The position numbers and the translations under genes are program-made. This document shows, piece after piece, positions 55,294-64,000 of a stretch of 64,000 bases of DNA. Source of the DNA: Rubripirellula lacrimiformis (lineage in GTDB: Bacteria > Planctomycetota > Planctomycetia > Pirellulales > Pirellulaceae); contig NZ_CP036525.1 of NCBI RefSeq assembly GCF_007741535.1, positions 5,890,001 to 5,954,000 of the forward strand, given 5' to 3'. Positions within the stretch are counted from its first letter, which is position 1. The number at the start of each line of letters is the position of its first letter. The notes beneath the pieces were generated by a model, which saw only the letters and a list, made by a program, of their open reading frames with translations, had not been told where the DNA came from and made no database searches.

Positions 55294-55505
55294 CCGACCG
55301 GATGTTAGTGCCGCGGGATTTGCGATCGTGATGGCCGATCCGATTGCAGCACCCCGGTGGGTGCAGTCCCAGCCCTCCGTCGCGGTTCCGCCGTCCTTGC
55401 CCCCCGCCGCGGTGTATGTTGAGGTAGAATCTGCCCCGTACTGCGCGAAGACGACCTTCGCAGCCTGCCATTCATCATCGCACACGCCATCGAGGGCCTC
55501 ACAGG

Positions 55506-57383
55506 ATGCGAAACCCGATTTTCGTTCTTATCCTTTTTCTTGCCGGAACTTTTCTGCTGGCAGTTCCCGGGTTCGGGGCAGAGGACGTTGCAGCCGCGGC
55601 CGCTGATTCGACAGGCACCACCGACTTGATCCCCGTGCTGCTGTTGGTGGTCGGCATCGCTTCGGTGCTGGGGATGATCATCGGACTGAAACTCAACGCG
55701 TTCCTGGCTTTGATCATTTCGGCGCTCGTCGTCAGCCTGGGTGTCGGCTTGGTCGATGGCCAAGACGCTGGCAGCCGCATGAACGCGGTGGTCAACGCCT
55801 TTGGGAATTCGGCAGGCGGCATCGGCATCGTGATTGCCATGGCAGCCATCATCGGCAAATGCATGCTAGACAGTGGTGCTGCCGACCGGGTCGTGCGCAG
55901 CGCGGTCAAGGTGACCGGCGAAAAGAAGGCCTCGTTGGGACTGATGTTCAGCGGATTCGTGCTGGCGATTCCCGTGTTCTTTGACACCGTTTTCTATCTG
56001 CTAGTTCCGCTTGCCCGCAGTCTGTATCGCCGCACCAATCGCAATTACCTGCGATACCTGATGGCGATCGCTACCGGCGGCGCGATCACTCACACATTGG
56101 TCCCACCAACGCCGGGGCCGCTGTTGGTATCGGCCATCCTGGGTGTCGATATCGGCATGATGATGCTGGTCGGCGTGATGGTCGCGATCCCAGCGGCCAT
56201 CGTCGGTCTGATTTTTTCGATCGTGATCGACAAACGGATGCCCATCGCCATGCGTTCGCTGGGGGGCGGAGAAGAAAAACACAAAGCGTTGATGGAACAC
56301 GATCTGCCGTCCCTTTGGGTCTCGCTATTGCCAGTCTTTTTGCCAGTCGTCTTGATTGGTGCTGGCACATTGGCAACGACGCTGGCCGATAACGAAGATC
56401 GCGCCCGAGTCGAGGTCGCAGACATCCAAGACTACGACCGGCTGGCAACCCTGATCTCCGATGCCCCCGCCGATTCACCCGCCGGACGGTTGGTCGCCAC
56501 CAAACAGCTGAGCGATGCGGATCGAGAACGGTTGAGCACCCCGGCTACAGACGACCAGTCCAAGGCTGAAGTCACCGAACTGTTGAACCACGCATTGTTG
56601 GGCGACGATCTGTACGACGAAACCGCCTATCTAGGAGTCCCGATTTCGAAGATCGCCAAGAACCTGCTGAGCGCCGACCAACTGCGGATGAAACCCATTG
56701 ATCGACGCCGCATGAACCGGGTGCTGTTGGAAGACGCCTACCCCAATCTGATCGCCGTGCACCAATGGGAATCGCCCGCCCGGAATTTGGCGAACCGGTT
56801 GGCACTGTGGAGCAACGCGAACTTTGCGCTTCTGTTGGCGGCGATCTGTGCGATGTTGACGTTGAAGTTCACCCGTTCGCTGTCATGGCGAGCACTGGGC
56901 GACGACGTCGAAGAATCATTGATGAGCGGCGGTGTGATTATTCTGATCACCGCGGCCGGCGGAGCCTTCGGCGCGATGCTGCAGGACACCAATATCAGCA
57001 CCACGATTCGCGAGTTCTTTTCGGGCCAAGACGCATCCGGCATCTCGCTGTTGGTCCTCGGCTGGGCCATCGCGGCAGTCTTGAAGGTCGCCCAAGGAAG
57101 CAGCACCGTGGCGATGATCATCGGTGCCGGCATGATGTCGGCGATCATTGGCGACAGTCGGCCTGATTACAACCTGGTCTATGTCGCGACTGCGGTCGGC
57201 ACCGGGTCATTGATGGGAAGCTGGATGAACGACAGTGGGTTCTGGGTGTTCACGAAGATGGGTGGATTGACCGAAAGCGAGTCTCTGAAGAGCTGGACGC
57301 CGCTGCTGGCCGTGCTGTCACTAACCGGACTGACGATGACCATCATCTTCAGCCAAGTGTTCCCCTTCCGAGGAAACCTGTGA
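55506..57383 (+). CDS. GntP-family permease with extra soluble segment
   Basis: 625 residues; ordinary GntP proteins are about 450. An N-terminal hydrophobic stretch (VLILFLAGTFLLAVPGFGA) precedes the usual core: IIGLKLNAFLALIISALVV, NAFGNSAGGIGIVIAMAAIIG and FVLAIPVFFDTVFYLLVPLA, ITHTLVPPTPGPLLVSAILGVD, then NDSGFWVFTKMGG. About 130 charged residues (ADIQDYDRLATLISDAP to LWSNANFAL) interrupt the middle and have no known fold. GntP members carry gluconate or related hydroxyacids with protons. The stop overlaps the next gene (GTGA). Confidence 0.9.
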   Translation: MRNPIFVLILFLAGTFLLAVPGFGAEDVAAAAADSTGTTDLIPVLLLVVGIASVLGMIIGLKLNAFLALIISALVVSLGVGLVDGQDAGSRMNAVVNAFGNSAGGIGIVIAMAAIIGKCMLDSGAADRVVRSAVKVTGEKKASLGLMFSGFVLAIPVFFDTVFYLLVPLARSLYRRTNRNYLRYLMAIATGGAITHTLVPPTPGPLLVSAILGVDIGMMMLVGVMVAIPAAIVGLIFSIVIDKRMPIAMRSLGGGEEKHKALMEHDLPSLWVSLLPVFLPVVLIGAGTLATTLADNEDRARVEVADIQDYDRLATLISDAPADSPAGRLVATKQLSDADRERLSTPATDDQSKAEVTELLNHALLGDDLYDETAYLGVPISKIAKNLLSADQLRMKPIDRRRMNRVLLEDAYPNLIAVHQWESPARNLANRLALWSNANFALLLAAICAMLTLKFTRSLSWRALGDDVEESLMSGGVIILITAAGGAFGAMLQDTNISTTIREFFSGQDASGISLLVLGWAIAAVLKVAQGSSTVAMIIGAGMMSAIIGDSRPDYNLVYVATAVGTGSLMGSWMNDSGFWVFTKMGGLTESESLKSWTPLLAVLSLTGLTMTIIFSQVFPFRGNL

Positions 57384-57652
57384 GCTTCCGATCGACCTCG
57401 GACGAACGCAGCAGCGTTTCGGCGGGCTGCGTTTTCGCACTTGGTTCAGCGTTGATCACGTCGCTGATGCTGTTCGTCAATGGTTCGCTGGTGATGGCGG
57501 TCATCAGCGCCATGCAGCGGTCCGGACCGGATTGGGCCAACCATGCCCAACTGTCCCAATTTTTGCTGTATACGTTGCCGGTTGTGCTAGTCGTGATTGA
57601 GTGGATGATGATCGACTACCTACGAACCCGATTCAGCCGACGCCGAAGTTAA
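57380..57652 (+). CDS. Small two-helix membrane protein
   Basis: 90 residues beginning at GTG that overlaps the GntP stop by four bases. Two hydrophobic helices (VFALGSALITSLMLFVNGSLVMAVI and FLLYTLPVVLVVIEWMMIDYL) and a basic C-terminus. No family recognised. The coupling to the permease suggests an accessory role, as small helices often stabilise transporters; this is inference only. Confidence 0.65.
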   Translation: MSFRSTSDERSSVSAGCVFALGSALITSLMLFVNGSLVMAVISAMQRSGPDWANHAQLSQFLLYTLPVVLVVIEWMMIDYLRTRFSRRRS

Positions 57653-57692
57653 CGCAGCGTTGGACCAACCGGAAAGATCGCGAAGACCAACC

Positions 57693-58373
57693 ATGCAACT
57701 GTACCTTGTTCGGCACGCCGAAAGCGAAAACAACGCGCGACCGGCCTATCTGCGAGTCGAGGATCCTGGGATCACGGCAGTCGGCCGCCTGCAGGCTCAG
57801 CACCTGGCCGATTGGGTTCGAACGATGGCGTTTGACCATCTGATCACCAGCCCGTTCCTTCGCACGCTGCAGACCACCCGTTACGTCACCGACGCGACCG
57901 GAGCCCCGGTGTCGATCTGGGACAATGTGTACGAACGTGGCGGTTGCTTTCGCGGACACGGTCCCGATGCAACCGAAGGCGGAATCGGGCTTGGGCGAAG
58001 CGGTGTGATCCGCCATGTCGTTGCCCAGGCCGATCGCTGCACCGTCGATTCGTCGATTGGCGAAGCAGGCTGGTGGGCCGGCAAGCCACGCGAAACAGAC
58101 GATGAAGCCGAGGTTCGTGCAACAACCGTGGTGCAACGCTTCGCGGAAACCTTTGGCGATTCACAAGACGTCGTGGTCGCGATCATCCACGCCGACCTGA
58201 AACGGGCGATGCTTCGCCACATGCTCGCTCCGGGCGCCGATGCCGGCCTGTTCGGAGCGCTTCGAAACGTGGGGGTCACCAAACTGGATTTCAGCGCCGG
58301 AACCTGGCAACTGGACTGGTTCAACTCCGTCACCCACCTGCCCAGCAAACTGATCACGGGCAACGAGAGCTAG
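57693..58373 (+). CDS. Histidine phosphatase family protein
   Basis: 226 residues with the RHG-type motif LYLVRHAESENN at the start, LITSPFLRTLQTTRYV, and a second His in VVVAIIHADLKRAML, the two catalytic His and Arg pattern of the phosphoglycerate mutase superfamily. The substrate is not clear; the length and divergent middle (GGCFRGHGPDATEGG) resemble small-molecule phosphatases of this group. The ATG at 57693 is chosen; GGAAAG lies upstream. Forty bases after the small membrane gene, so it could be in the same operon. Confidence 0.88.
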   Translation: MQLYLVRHAESENNARPAYLRVEDPGITAVGRLQAQHLADWVRTMAFDHLITSPFLRTLQTTRYVTDATGAPVSIWDNVYERGGCFRGHGPDATEGGIGLGRSGVIRHVVAQADRCTVDSSIGEAGWWAGKPRETDDEAEVRATTVVQRFAETFGDSQDVVVAIIHADLKRAMLRHMLAPGADAGLFGALRNVGVTKLDFSAGTWQLDWFNSVTHLPSKLITGNES

Positions 58374-58423
58374 GATCGTTGCCGGCGGACCAGCCCGGCT
58401 GGACAACCAACGGTCACCGCGAA

Positions 58424-59371
58424 CTAACGCAGCGATTTGCCAGCCATATCGACCAGCAGCGAATTCGAAACGCTGTTGCCAAAATCGTCAAAACGATCGA
58501 ACGTCCACACGACTTGTTTGTTCTTCGGATTCAGTTCCACCAACAACGGTTGTCCCGGACCGGCGTGACAGTTCCCGATCACGTAGTTCCCGTTTGGCAG
58601 TACCTCCAAGGTGGTCACCCAAGCGAATCGGATGTTGGGCAGATCGTTCTGTTGGATCTGCCATACGACTTCTTTTGCGGGCGTCACTTCGATCACCCCG
58701 TGTCCGTTGCCGGTACCAATCAGGGTGTTGCCGTTTGGCAAACGCAGGGCCGAAAACAGTCGATTGCCGTAGGCTTCGGGGCCGTGACCACCGGCCGGCT
58801 GACGACCGAACAGCGGGACTTCGTATTCCCAAACAACGTCGCCCGTTTCGCGGTCATATTCGCGAACCTTTCCGTCGGATTCGTGAGTCGCCAAATAGGT
58901 TCCCGCCGCCGTCGATCGGACCAATCGAGTATCGGTGTGGGCATCGCGGTGCTGGATGGTCAACGGGATCTGTTTTTGAATTTTCCCGTCGGCATCGACT
59001 TCGATGATCCGTGCGGCACCGGACTCGGCAATCATCGTATTGCCGTTTTCAAGTCGTTCAAAAGCGTGGACTTCGATCCGCGTGCCTTCGTTGCCACCGG
59101 CTTTGCCCGAGTCGTAGGACCATACGACTTGTTTTGAATCCGGGTTGATTTCGACCACTTTCGCGCGACCTTCGCGAGTCAAAATGTGACCGTTTTCAAG
59201 CAGATGGATATCGTGAATCCCGCCCCATTTCATTTCCCAGGTGATCGATCCATCAGCATCCACGATTGCCAATCGATCGTTGCCTTGCAGCAGCACATCG
59301 TGATCGGCACGAACCATCGAAGGAACCAGCAGCGCAGCGGCCGCAAAAGCGGCCAATATCGGTCGAATCAT
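58424..59371 (-). CDS. Secreted beta-propeller protein (PQQ/arylsulfotransferase-like repeats)
   Basis: 315 residues from the ATG at 59371, with a signal peptide (PILAAFAAAALLVPSMVRA). Repeated blades contain NGN followed by a hydrophobic pair: HLLENGHILT, RLENGNTMIAE, RLPNGNTLIGTGNGHG, VLPNGNYVIGNC, as in the PQQ-like and arylsulfotransferase propellers. No clear catalytic His can be named. It may bind or oxidise an unknown ligand outside the cell membrane. Convergent with the histidine phosphatase gene (50 bases apart). Confidence 0.8.
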   Translation of the reverse strand: MIRPILAAFAAAALLVPSMVRADHDVLLQGNDRLAIVDADGSITWEMKWGGIHDIHLLENGHILTREGRAKVVEINPDSKQVVWSYDSGKAGGNEGTRIEVHAFERLENGNTMIAESGAARIIEVDADGKIQKQIPLTIQHRDAHTDTRLVRSTAAGTYLATHESDGKVREYDRETGDVVWEYEVPLFGRQPAGGHGPEAYGNRLFSALRLPNGNTLIGTGNGHGVIEVTPAKEVVWQIQQNDLPNIRFAWVTTLEVLPNGNYVIGNCHAGPGQPLLVELNPKNKQVVWTFDRFDDFGNSVSNSLLVDMAGKSLR

Positions 59372-59676
59372 GAGAATCCAGCAACTTGGTACAGCGAGAA
59401 TCGGAGTGAAATCTACGAGCCCCAGTTTAGCCGCTGGCCGTTCGTGGCGATGCCCGCAAACGGATTGACCCATGTTTTGTTTTACCGCGCCTCGCCGGGA
59501 CCGAGTCCGGGCCATTACACTTGACCTTCGGTCGTTGTGTTATTTCCACCGCATCTTGTCCCCCATCGTCCTGGTTCCCACCGGTTCGGGGATTCGAAAC
59601 CCTGCATTTCGAGTTCAACAAGATCCGATTCGGTGCCGTCTGAACCCGTCGCTAGCCCGTTACGCTTTTTCGCTTC
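59372..59676. other. Intergenic region between propeller and AAA ATPase genes
   Basis: 305 bases between divergent genes. Frames crossing it are short. A GGTTCGGGGATTCGAAACCC segment near 59584 resembles a tRNA T-arm but has no matching acceptor stem, D arm or anticodon arm. No clear promoter or other site assigned. Confidence 0.45.
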
Positions 59677-61320
59677 ATGAATGACGTAGACGAATCTCGG
59701 TTGATCGGCATGCTTCGTCGCGTGATCCGTGATTGTGGAAAGCTGTACCAGCGATGTGGCAAGTGGATGGTCCGGCGTTATCCGACGATGATCGAAGGGG
59801 ATCCCAATGATTTCCTGGCGCTAATGGATGACCTGCACCGGGGACTGTTGGTCAAGGTCTACGTGACCGTTGTGCGCGCCGACGACCGCTGGACCGCGCC
59901 CGAGAAAAAAGTCGCTGCGGCGATGATCGAACACCTGTGGGGCCAAGAGTTCCACGGCAGCCAGCTGCGAGAAGCCGCCACCGGGCTGTTCTTGCAAGCC
60001 GACCAACTGACCTGGGAATCCCTGGTCGCCCCCTTCGTGCGCTACCAACCGCTGGCCGATAGCAAAGCACATGTCGAAACCATCGTGATGCGGTTGGCCA
60101 ACCTGGTCGCCAAGTGCGACGGACAGACAATGCCCGAGGAATCCGTCGCTCTGCACGCGCTGCAGCGTGACATCGACGCCGCGCTGCATCCGGCGAACCC
60201 GGATTCCACGCTGGCGCCGCTGTCCAATGGCAGCTCGGCATCAGCCCAGTCTCAACAGACGGCCCAACAACAAGCCTACGCCCAGTCCGGCGGCGCAGCG
60301 CCGAACGCCCTGTCGCAAGCCGATCGCGATGAACAGCTCCGGGCCGCGATGGTGGAACTGACGCTCCTGGTCGGGCTAGGCGGTGTGAAGTCGCGAGTGA
60401 AAAGCTACACCAATTTCCTTCGCCTGCAGCAACAGCGTCGCGACAAGGGTCTGTCGACGATGCCGATCAGTCTGCACATGACCTTTGTCGGTAACCCCGG
60501 AACCGGCAAGACCACAGTGGCTCGGATCGTCGGCCAAATCCTGGGCGCGCTGGGAACACTTTCCACGGGCCACGTCGTGGAAACCGATCGCAGTGGCCTG
60601 GTCGCCGACTATGCCGGTCAAACGGCAACCAAGACCAACAAACTTTGCGACTCGGCACGCGGCGGAGTGCTGTTCATCGACGAAGCCTACAGCTTGCTAG
60701 ACAAGTCGGGGGACGATGCCTACGGACGCGAGGCCATTCAGACGTTGCTGAAACGAATGGAAGACGACCGCGACAACCTGGCGGTCATCTTGGCAGGGTA
60801 CGGTAACGAGATGGACCAGATGATCCGATCCAACCCGGGCCTCGCTTCGCGGATCAACACCAAGGTTGAATTCGAAGACTATTCGCCGATCGAAATGAGT
60901 CGGATTTTCGAAACCATGTCGCGAGACAACGACTACGAACTGCCGGCCGATGCCCGACACCGATTGATGGTCGGACTGGACCACCTGTACGCCAAGCGAG
61001 ACGAACACTTCGGCAACGGCCGGCTCGTGCGAAACGCATTCGAAGACAGCGTCCGACGACTCGCAGACCGAATCGCCGACGTCACCGACCTAAGCGATGA
61101 CTTGCTGACGACCCTGAAGGCCGAAGACATCAGTTTGCCAGGCATCACGCAAGCCGAGCTAGCACGACTGATGGCCCGCCCCCATCAATTGAAAATGGAA
61201 TGCGAGGGCTGTGAACGAAGGATTCGGGTCAAGCCAGGATCGCTAGGCCAACGCGTCCGATGCGGAAAATGCGACTTCGTGCAAACCGCATCCTGGGCCG
61301 ACATCGAATTGACCAACTAG
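59677..61320 (+). CDS. AAA ATPase, SpoVK/CbbX type, with TerB-like N-terminus and zinc ribbon
   Basis: 547 residues. Residues about 40-170 are helical and TerB-like (RADDRWTAPEKKVAAAMIEHLWG; AKCDGQTMPEESVALHALQRDID). A Ser/Gln/Ala linker (180-215) leads to the ATPase: Walker A GNPGTGKTT (about 273-280), FIDEAYSLLDKSGDDAYGREA (Walker B and neighbours), VILAGYGNEMDQMI and SRINTKVEFEDYSPIEM, the SpoVK/CbbX set. The last 45 residues hold a CxxC-x15-CxxC zinc ribbon (MECEGCERR, VRCGKCDF). This type of ATPase remodels partner proteins as a hexamer; its client here is unknown. Three-part architecture is unusual. Confidence 0.88.
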   Translation: MNDVDESRLIGMLRRVIRDCGKLYQRCGKWMVRRYPTMIEGDPNDFLALMDDLHRGLLVKVYVTVVRADDRWTAPEKKVAAAMIEHLWGQEFHGSQLREAATGLFLQADQLTWESLVAPFVRYQPLADSKAHVETIVMRLANLVAKCDGQTMPEESVALHALQRDIDAALHPANPDSTLAPLSNGSSASAQSQQTAQQQAYAQSGGAAPNALSQADRDEQLRAAMVELTLLVGLGGVKSRVKSYTNFLRLQQQRRDKGLSTMPISLHMTFVGNPGTGKTTVARIVGQILGALGTLSTGHVVETDRSGLVADYAGQTATKTNKLCDSARGGVLFIDEAYSLLDKSGDDAYGREAIQTLLKRMEDDRDNLAVILAGYGNEMDQMIRSNPGLASRINTKVEFEDYSPIEMSRIFETMSRDNDYELPADARHRLMVGLDHLYAKRDEHFGNGRLVRNAFEDSVRRLADRIADVTDLSDDLLTTLKAEDISLPGITQAELARLMARPHQLKMECEGCERRIRVKPGSLGQRVRCGKCDFVQTASWADIELTN

Positions 61321-61376
61321 GCTTGGCAACGCTTAGCGACACGGCCACCTAGCCGTCGTGGGTTGGCTTACAACCG

Positions 61377-62783
61377 CTATTCGGGCTTTGGGCTCAGCAG
61401 GTCCAGCGCCGCGGCCGTCATGGTCAACACACTGGTTCGCAACGTCGGTTCGACGTCGGGGTAATAGGCGCTGCTGTGCAGCGACGGTGGTGGAACGCCT
61501 AACTTTTCAAACCGGTCCAATCGCGATTGGTTCACGCTGCCTAACTTGTACATCAAGATCGGCACTCCTTCGCGGCCATAGCGGCTGAAGTCTTCGCCCC
61601 CCATCGACGGTTGATTGGGCACCACATTTTCGGCTCCCAACACGCCAACGAACACTTGCCTTAAACGCCCGGCAAGTTCGGCGTCGTTTTCCAGCGACGG
61701 AGTTCCTTGGCTGAACACCAATTCGGGCGGTGGGGCGCCGTAGCTTTGTGCGATCGCGTTCGCCTTGCGGCGGATCGCTGCCAACACCTGTGCCCGGACT
61801 TCGTCGCCGTAGGTGCGGACTGTCAATTGAAGGTGGCAGGTATTGCCAATGATGTTGTGCTTGGTGCCGCCGGCGATGGCACCGACCGTGATCACCGCTG
61901 GATCGATTGGTTTGACTTCGCGGCTGACAATTGTCTGCAGCGCCATCACCAAATCCGCAGCCTGGACGATGGGGTCGATGGTCGTTTCCGGCGCCGCGCC
62001 ATGTCCGCCGCGCCCTTTCACATCGATATCGACGCTATCGACATTGGCTTGGGAATATCCGGGCAACACGGCCACCTGACCGGCCGCCGTATCACCAGCG
62101 ACGTGCAGAGCGACTGCAAAATCGGGTTTCGCAAACCGCGTGAACAGCCCGTCATCGATCATCGCCCTCGCGCCTTCGCCCTTTTCCTCGGCCGGTTGAG
62201 CGATCACCATCAATGTGCCTGACCAGTCATCGCGGTGGGTGGCCATGTAGCGAGCCACCGCAACCAAATTGGTCATGTGGATGTCGTGACCGCAAGCGTG
62301 CATCACGCCGGTCGATATCCCACCAGGAAGTGAGACCGTCTTGGTCGATGCATAGGGCAGCTGAGTCTGTTCGGTGACGGGCAACCCGTCCATGTCGCAG
62401 CGAAGCATCAGCGTCGGACCTTGTCCGTTTCGCAAGATGCCAACCACACCGCCACCACCGGCCGACGGATCCGGCCCGATACCCGTTGTGATTTCAAACC
62501 CTTCCTCACGCCACAGCCCGGCAATCAAGGCTGCTGTTTCGGTTTCCTGCCAAGACAGTTCCGGGTTCCGGTGCAACGTCTGGTAGGCCTGCAGAAGCCC
62601 CGGCAATTGCTGGTCGATCCAGTCGGCAATGTTGGCGGATGCCAATGTGGCGGGGGTCTGGACCGGCGGCGTTTCAGACGCCCGGTTGTCTGCCAAGTTC
62701 GGTTGCTGGGCGATTGCACACGGCAGGGCAGAAACCACCCCGCCAACGGCAACTAGGAATACTGCCGAGAGAGTTTTATGCAT
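61377..62783 (-). CDS. Secreted M20-family amidohydrolase
   Basis: 468 residues with a signal peptide (AVFLVAVGGVVSALPCAIAQ). The domain is M20D (IAA-amino acid / hippurate hydrolase-like): LHRNPELSWQETET, the metal region HACGHDIHM, PAEEKGEGARAMI and SMGGEDFSRYG with the distal ligand. It would hydrolyse N-acyl amino acids or small amides in the periplasm. Gene is 18 bases downstream of the alpha/beta-hydrolase-fold gene on the same strand, so the two are an operon. Confidence 0.92.
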   Translation of the reverse strand: MHKTLSAVFLVAVGGVVSALPCAIAQQPNLADNRASETPPVQTPATLASANIADWIDQQLPGLLQAYQTLHRNPELSWQETETAALIAGLWREEGFEITTGIGPDPSAGGGGVVGILRNGQGPTLMLRCDMDGLPVTEQTQLPYASTKTVSLPGGISTGVMHACGHDIHMTNLVAVARYMATHRDDWSGTLMVIAQPAEEKGEGARAMIDDGLFTRFAKPDFAVALHVAGDTAAGQVAVLPGYSQANVDSVDIDVKGRGGHGAAPETTIDPIVQAADLVMALQTIVSREVKPIDPAVITVGAIAGGTKHNIIGNTCHLQLTVRTYGDEVRAQVLAAIRRKANAIAQSYGAPPPELVFSQGTPSLENDAELAGRLRQVFVGVLGAENVVPNQPSMGGEDFSRYGREGVPILMYKLGSVNQSRLDRFEKLGVPPPSLHSSAYYPDVEPTLRTSVLTMTAAALDLLSPKPE

Positions 62784-62801
62784 GAAAGGTCAGTGCGAAA
62801 T

Positions 62802-63749
62802 CTAGTTCCGCTGGATCCAGGGATTGCCCTCGGTCGCGTTGACTTCGGACGTGATGAATTGGACGATATCGGGAATCACTTCGCTGACGTCATTGACCAA
62901 CGAATGTCCGCTCAGAGCGGTATCGACCATCTTACCCTCGAATCCGGTGACCGTGCCGCCTCCGGCACGCCGCTTGACGCCTTCCACTCGCTTGATGATG
63001 CGTTGGGCTTCACTGCCTTCGGGACTCTCTTTGCCCGCGACAACCATGATCGGCAACTGCAAAATCGTCGGCGACATCAACGCTTGGTCCAACGCGATCG
63101 ACTTGATCTGCTTTTCAGGCGAAATCAGCACCAGACCTTTGACGTCCTGGCCCTGCTTGTTGCTTCCGACGCTGGGAAAACTCCAGTCCCTAGCCGCCCA
63201 GTGAGTCGCCATCACGCAACCTTCGCGAATGCCGACGACGACCAAGGCATTCATGTTCAGGTTGCCCGCATCATTTTCCTCTTTCAAAAATCCCTTCGAT
63301 GTTTCCAAGTCCATCAAGATAATGGACTCGATATCACGCTTGCTCATTTGCGCGACGTTGAAGGTCTTCGTTTTGCCGCGGTAATTGTATTCTTTGCTAC
63401 CGCCGTGACCGCGGTAGTCGGGAACCAGCACCGCACAGCCGGCGTTTTTCAGCGCCATGACCAGCTTCAGATAGGGGCTAGCTTGCCCCTGCCATTCGTG
63501 AACGACCATCACCGTGACCGCTTCCTTGCCCTTGTCCGACGGAAAATAGAAGGCCCGCAGAGTGATACCGTCCTTGGTCTTCAGCGTCACCGGCCGTGGC
63601 TTCAGCTTGGGATCTTCCTTGGCCTTGGGCTTCTGAGCCAGTGCGGCCGACGAAAAGACGAACGCAAAGAGGAACAGCAGCCCCAACAACAGTTGGTGAC
63701 GTCGAGCCTGGATATCGTCCATGGTCCGTATCGCGGCAACCGATCGCAT
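62802..63749 (-). CDS. Secreted alpha/beta-hydrolase-fold protein without catalytic Ser
   Basis: 315 residues (or 306 from the ATG at 63722). Signal peptide (LLLGLLFLFAFVFSSAALA). The fold is suggested by VMVVHEWQGQASPYLKLVMAL, CAVLVPDYRGHGGS and PIMVVAGKESPEG. At the nucleophile elbow it reads VVVGIREGCVMA, so GxSxG is GIREG with Arg instead of Ser. A His in GHSLVNDV could be the old acid-base residue. The protein may bind rather than cleave its ligand. It precedes the M20 amidohydrolase gene by 18 bases. Confidence 0.75.
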   Translation of the reverse strand: MRSVAAIRTMDDIQARRHQLLLGLLFLFAFVFSSAALAQKPKAKEDPKLKPRPVTLKTKDGITLRAFYFPSDKGKEAVTVMVVHEWQGQASPYLKLVMALKNAGCAVLVPDYRGHGGSKEYNYRGKTKTFNVAQMSKRDIESIILMDLETSKGFLKEENDAGNLNMNALVVVGIREGCVMATHWAARDWSFPSVGSNKQGQDVKGLVLISPEKQIKSIALDQALMSPTILQLPIMVVAGKESPEGSEAQRIIKRVEGVKRRAGGGTVTGFEGKMVDTALSGHSLVNDVSEVIPDIVQFITSEVNATEGNPWIQRN

Positions 63750-64000
63750 GCATATTCCCTATTTGAGACGCCAATTCCCAGCCGTGGCTCAAAGTGCCAG
63801 CTGGTTAAAAATCTGGTCAGGCGCAGTCATCGACTGCTATCAAAAGGTTAGACGCGGAATGATCGCCGGTCAAATAAAGACGCTCAGATGGTCCATTTCT
63901 AAAGCGGATACGACGCGAAACCATTCGGACGTTGGCTTATACTGCTGTCCCTCCAAGTTTTCGGAATCCGATTCTGAAAGTCGGACCTCGGAATATTCTG
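63750..64000. other. Window-end intergenic region
   Basis: 251 bases upstream of the alpha/beta-hydrolase gene. No convincing gene begins here. A TATACT -10-like element lies near 63938 on the + strand, without a good -35, and may serve a gene outside the window. Confidence 0.4.

Noticed and set aside
59580-59605. T-arm-like segment with TTCGAAA
   Set aside because: No acceptor stem, D arm or anticodon arm is found nearby.

Overview
The window looks like a chromosomal segment of a planctomycete of the Pirellulaceae (Rhodopirellula-like) type. The evidence is moderately high GC, many lineage-specific secreted or membrane proteins, a PVC-type heme-binding propeller/HEAT/cytochrome protein, a long multiheme cytochrome, a futalosine-route menaquinone pair (mqnB, mqnD), an NPCBM protein, a CAAX-protease-like protein, a large Ser/Thr kinase fused to an ATPase, and PstA, GntP and SSS transporters carrying extra soluble segments. 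I saw no rRNA, tRNA, CRISPR array, transposase or prophage gene. All assignments rest on motifs read by eye; no database search was run.

Layout. 1-3.1 kb: a partial gene end, a small conserved protein, a DUF2461 protein and a membrane sulfatase-fold (YejM/LTA-synthase-like) enzyme. 3.1-8 kb: rnpA overlapping a zinc-finger-less DnaJ gene, tilS, then a 0.6 kb non-coding gap with a candidate structured RNA, and ribonuclease Y. 8.3-13.5 kb: phosphate uptake, pstS-pstC-pstA-pstB-phoU. 13.6-15.1 kb: a membrane protein and a YceI protein. 15.4-20.5 kb: a three-gene electron-transfer unit: two cyclic-nucleotide-binding domains fused to a four-cluster ferredoxin, a probable diheme cytochrome b, and a decaheme cytochrome c. 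20.6-26.3 kb: YjbQ, a small conserved protein with its own promoter and terminator, mqnD-mqnB, tsaD and an animal-type UDP-glucose dehydrogenase. 26.8-36.5 kb: a lipoprotein, a Gfo/Idh oxidoreductase, an SSS symporter, a 1392-residue kinase-ATPase and a SUKH-like partner. 36.5-45 kb: a thiamine-diphosphate decarboxylase, an FHA protein, a radical SAM protein, a mini-zincin with a membrane partner, a CPBP protease and the heme-binding propeller. 45-53.2 kb: rdgB, a secreted protein, three translationally coupled HtrA-like proteins (one intact triad, two with degenerate triads) and an NPCBM protein. 53.4-64 kb: PlsC-like acyltransferase, a degenerate M50-like membrane protein, GntP permease, histidine phosphatase, NHL/PQQ-like propeller, SpoVK/CbbX-type AAA ATPase, M20 amidohydrolase and an alpha/beta-hydrolase-fold protein without its nucleophilic serine.

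Most notable points: (1) the cyclic-nucleotide-domain/ferredoxin/cytochrome b/decaheme unit, which looks like a ligand-gated electron conduit across the membrane; (2) a set of probable pseudo-enzymes (two HtrA, one M50-like, one alpha/beta hydrolase); (3) repeated occurrence of degenerate 15-bp (five-codon) tandem tracts inside unrelated genes; (4) a 114-nt long-hairpin RNA candidate upstream of rny.
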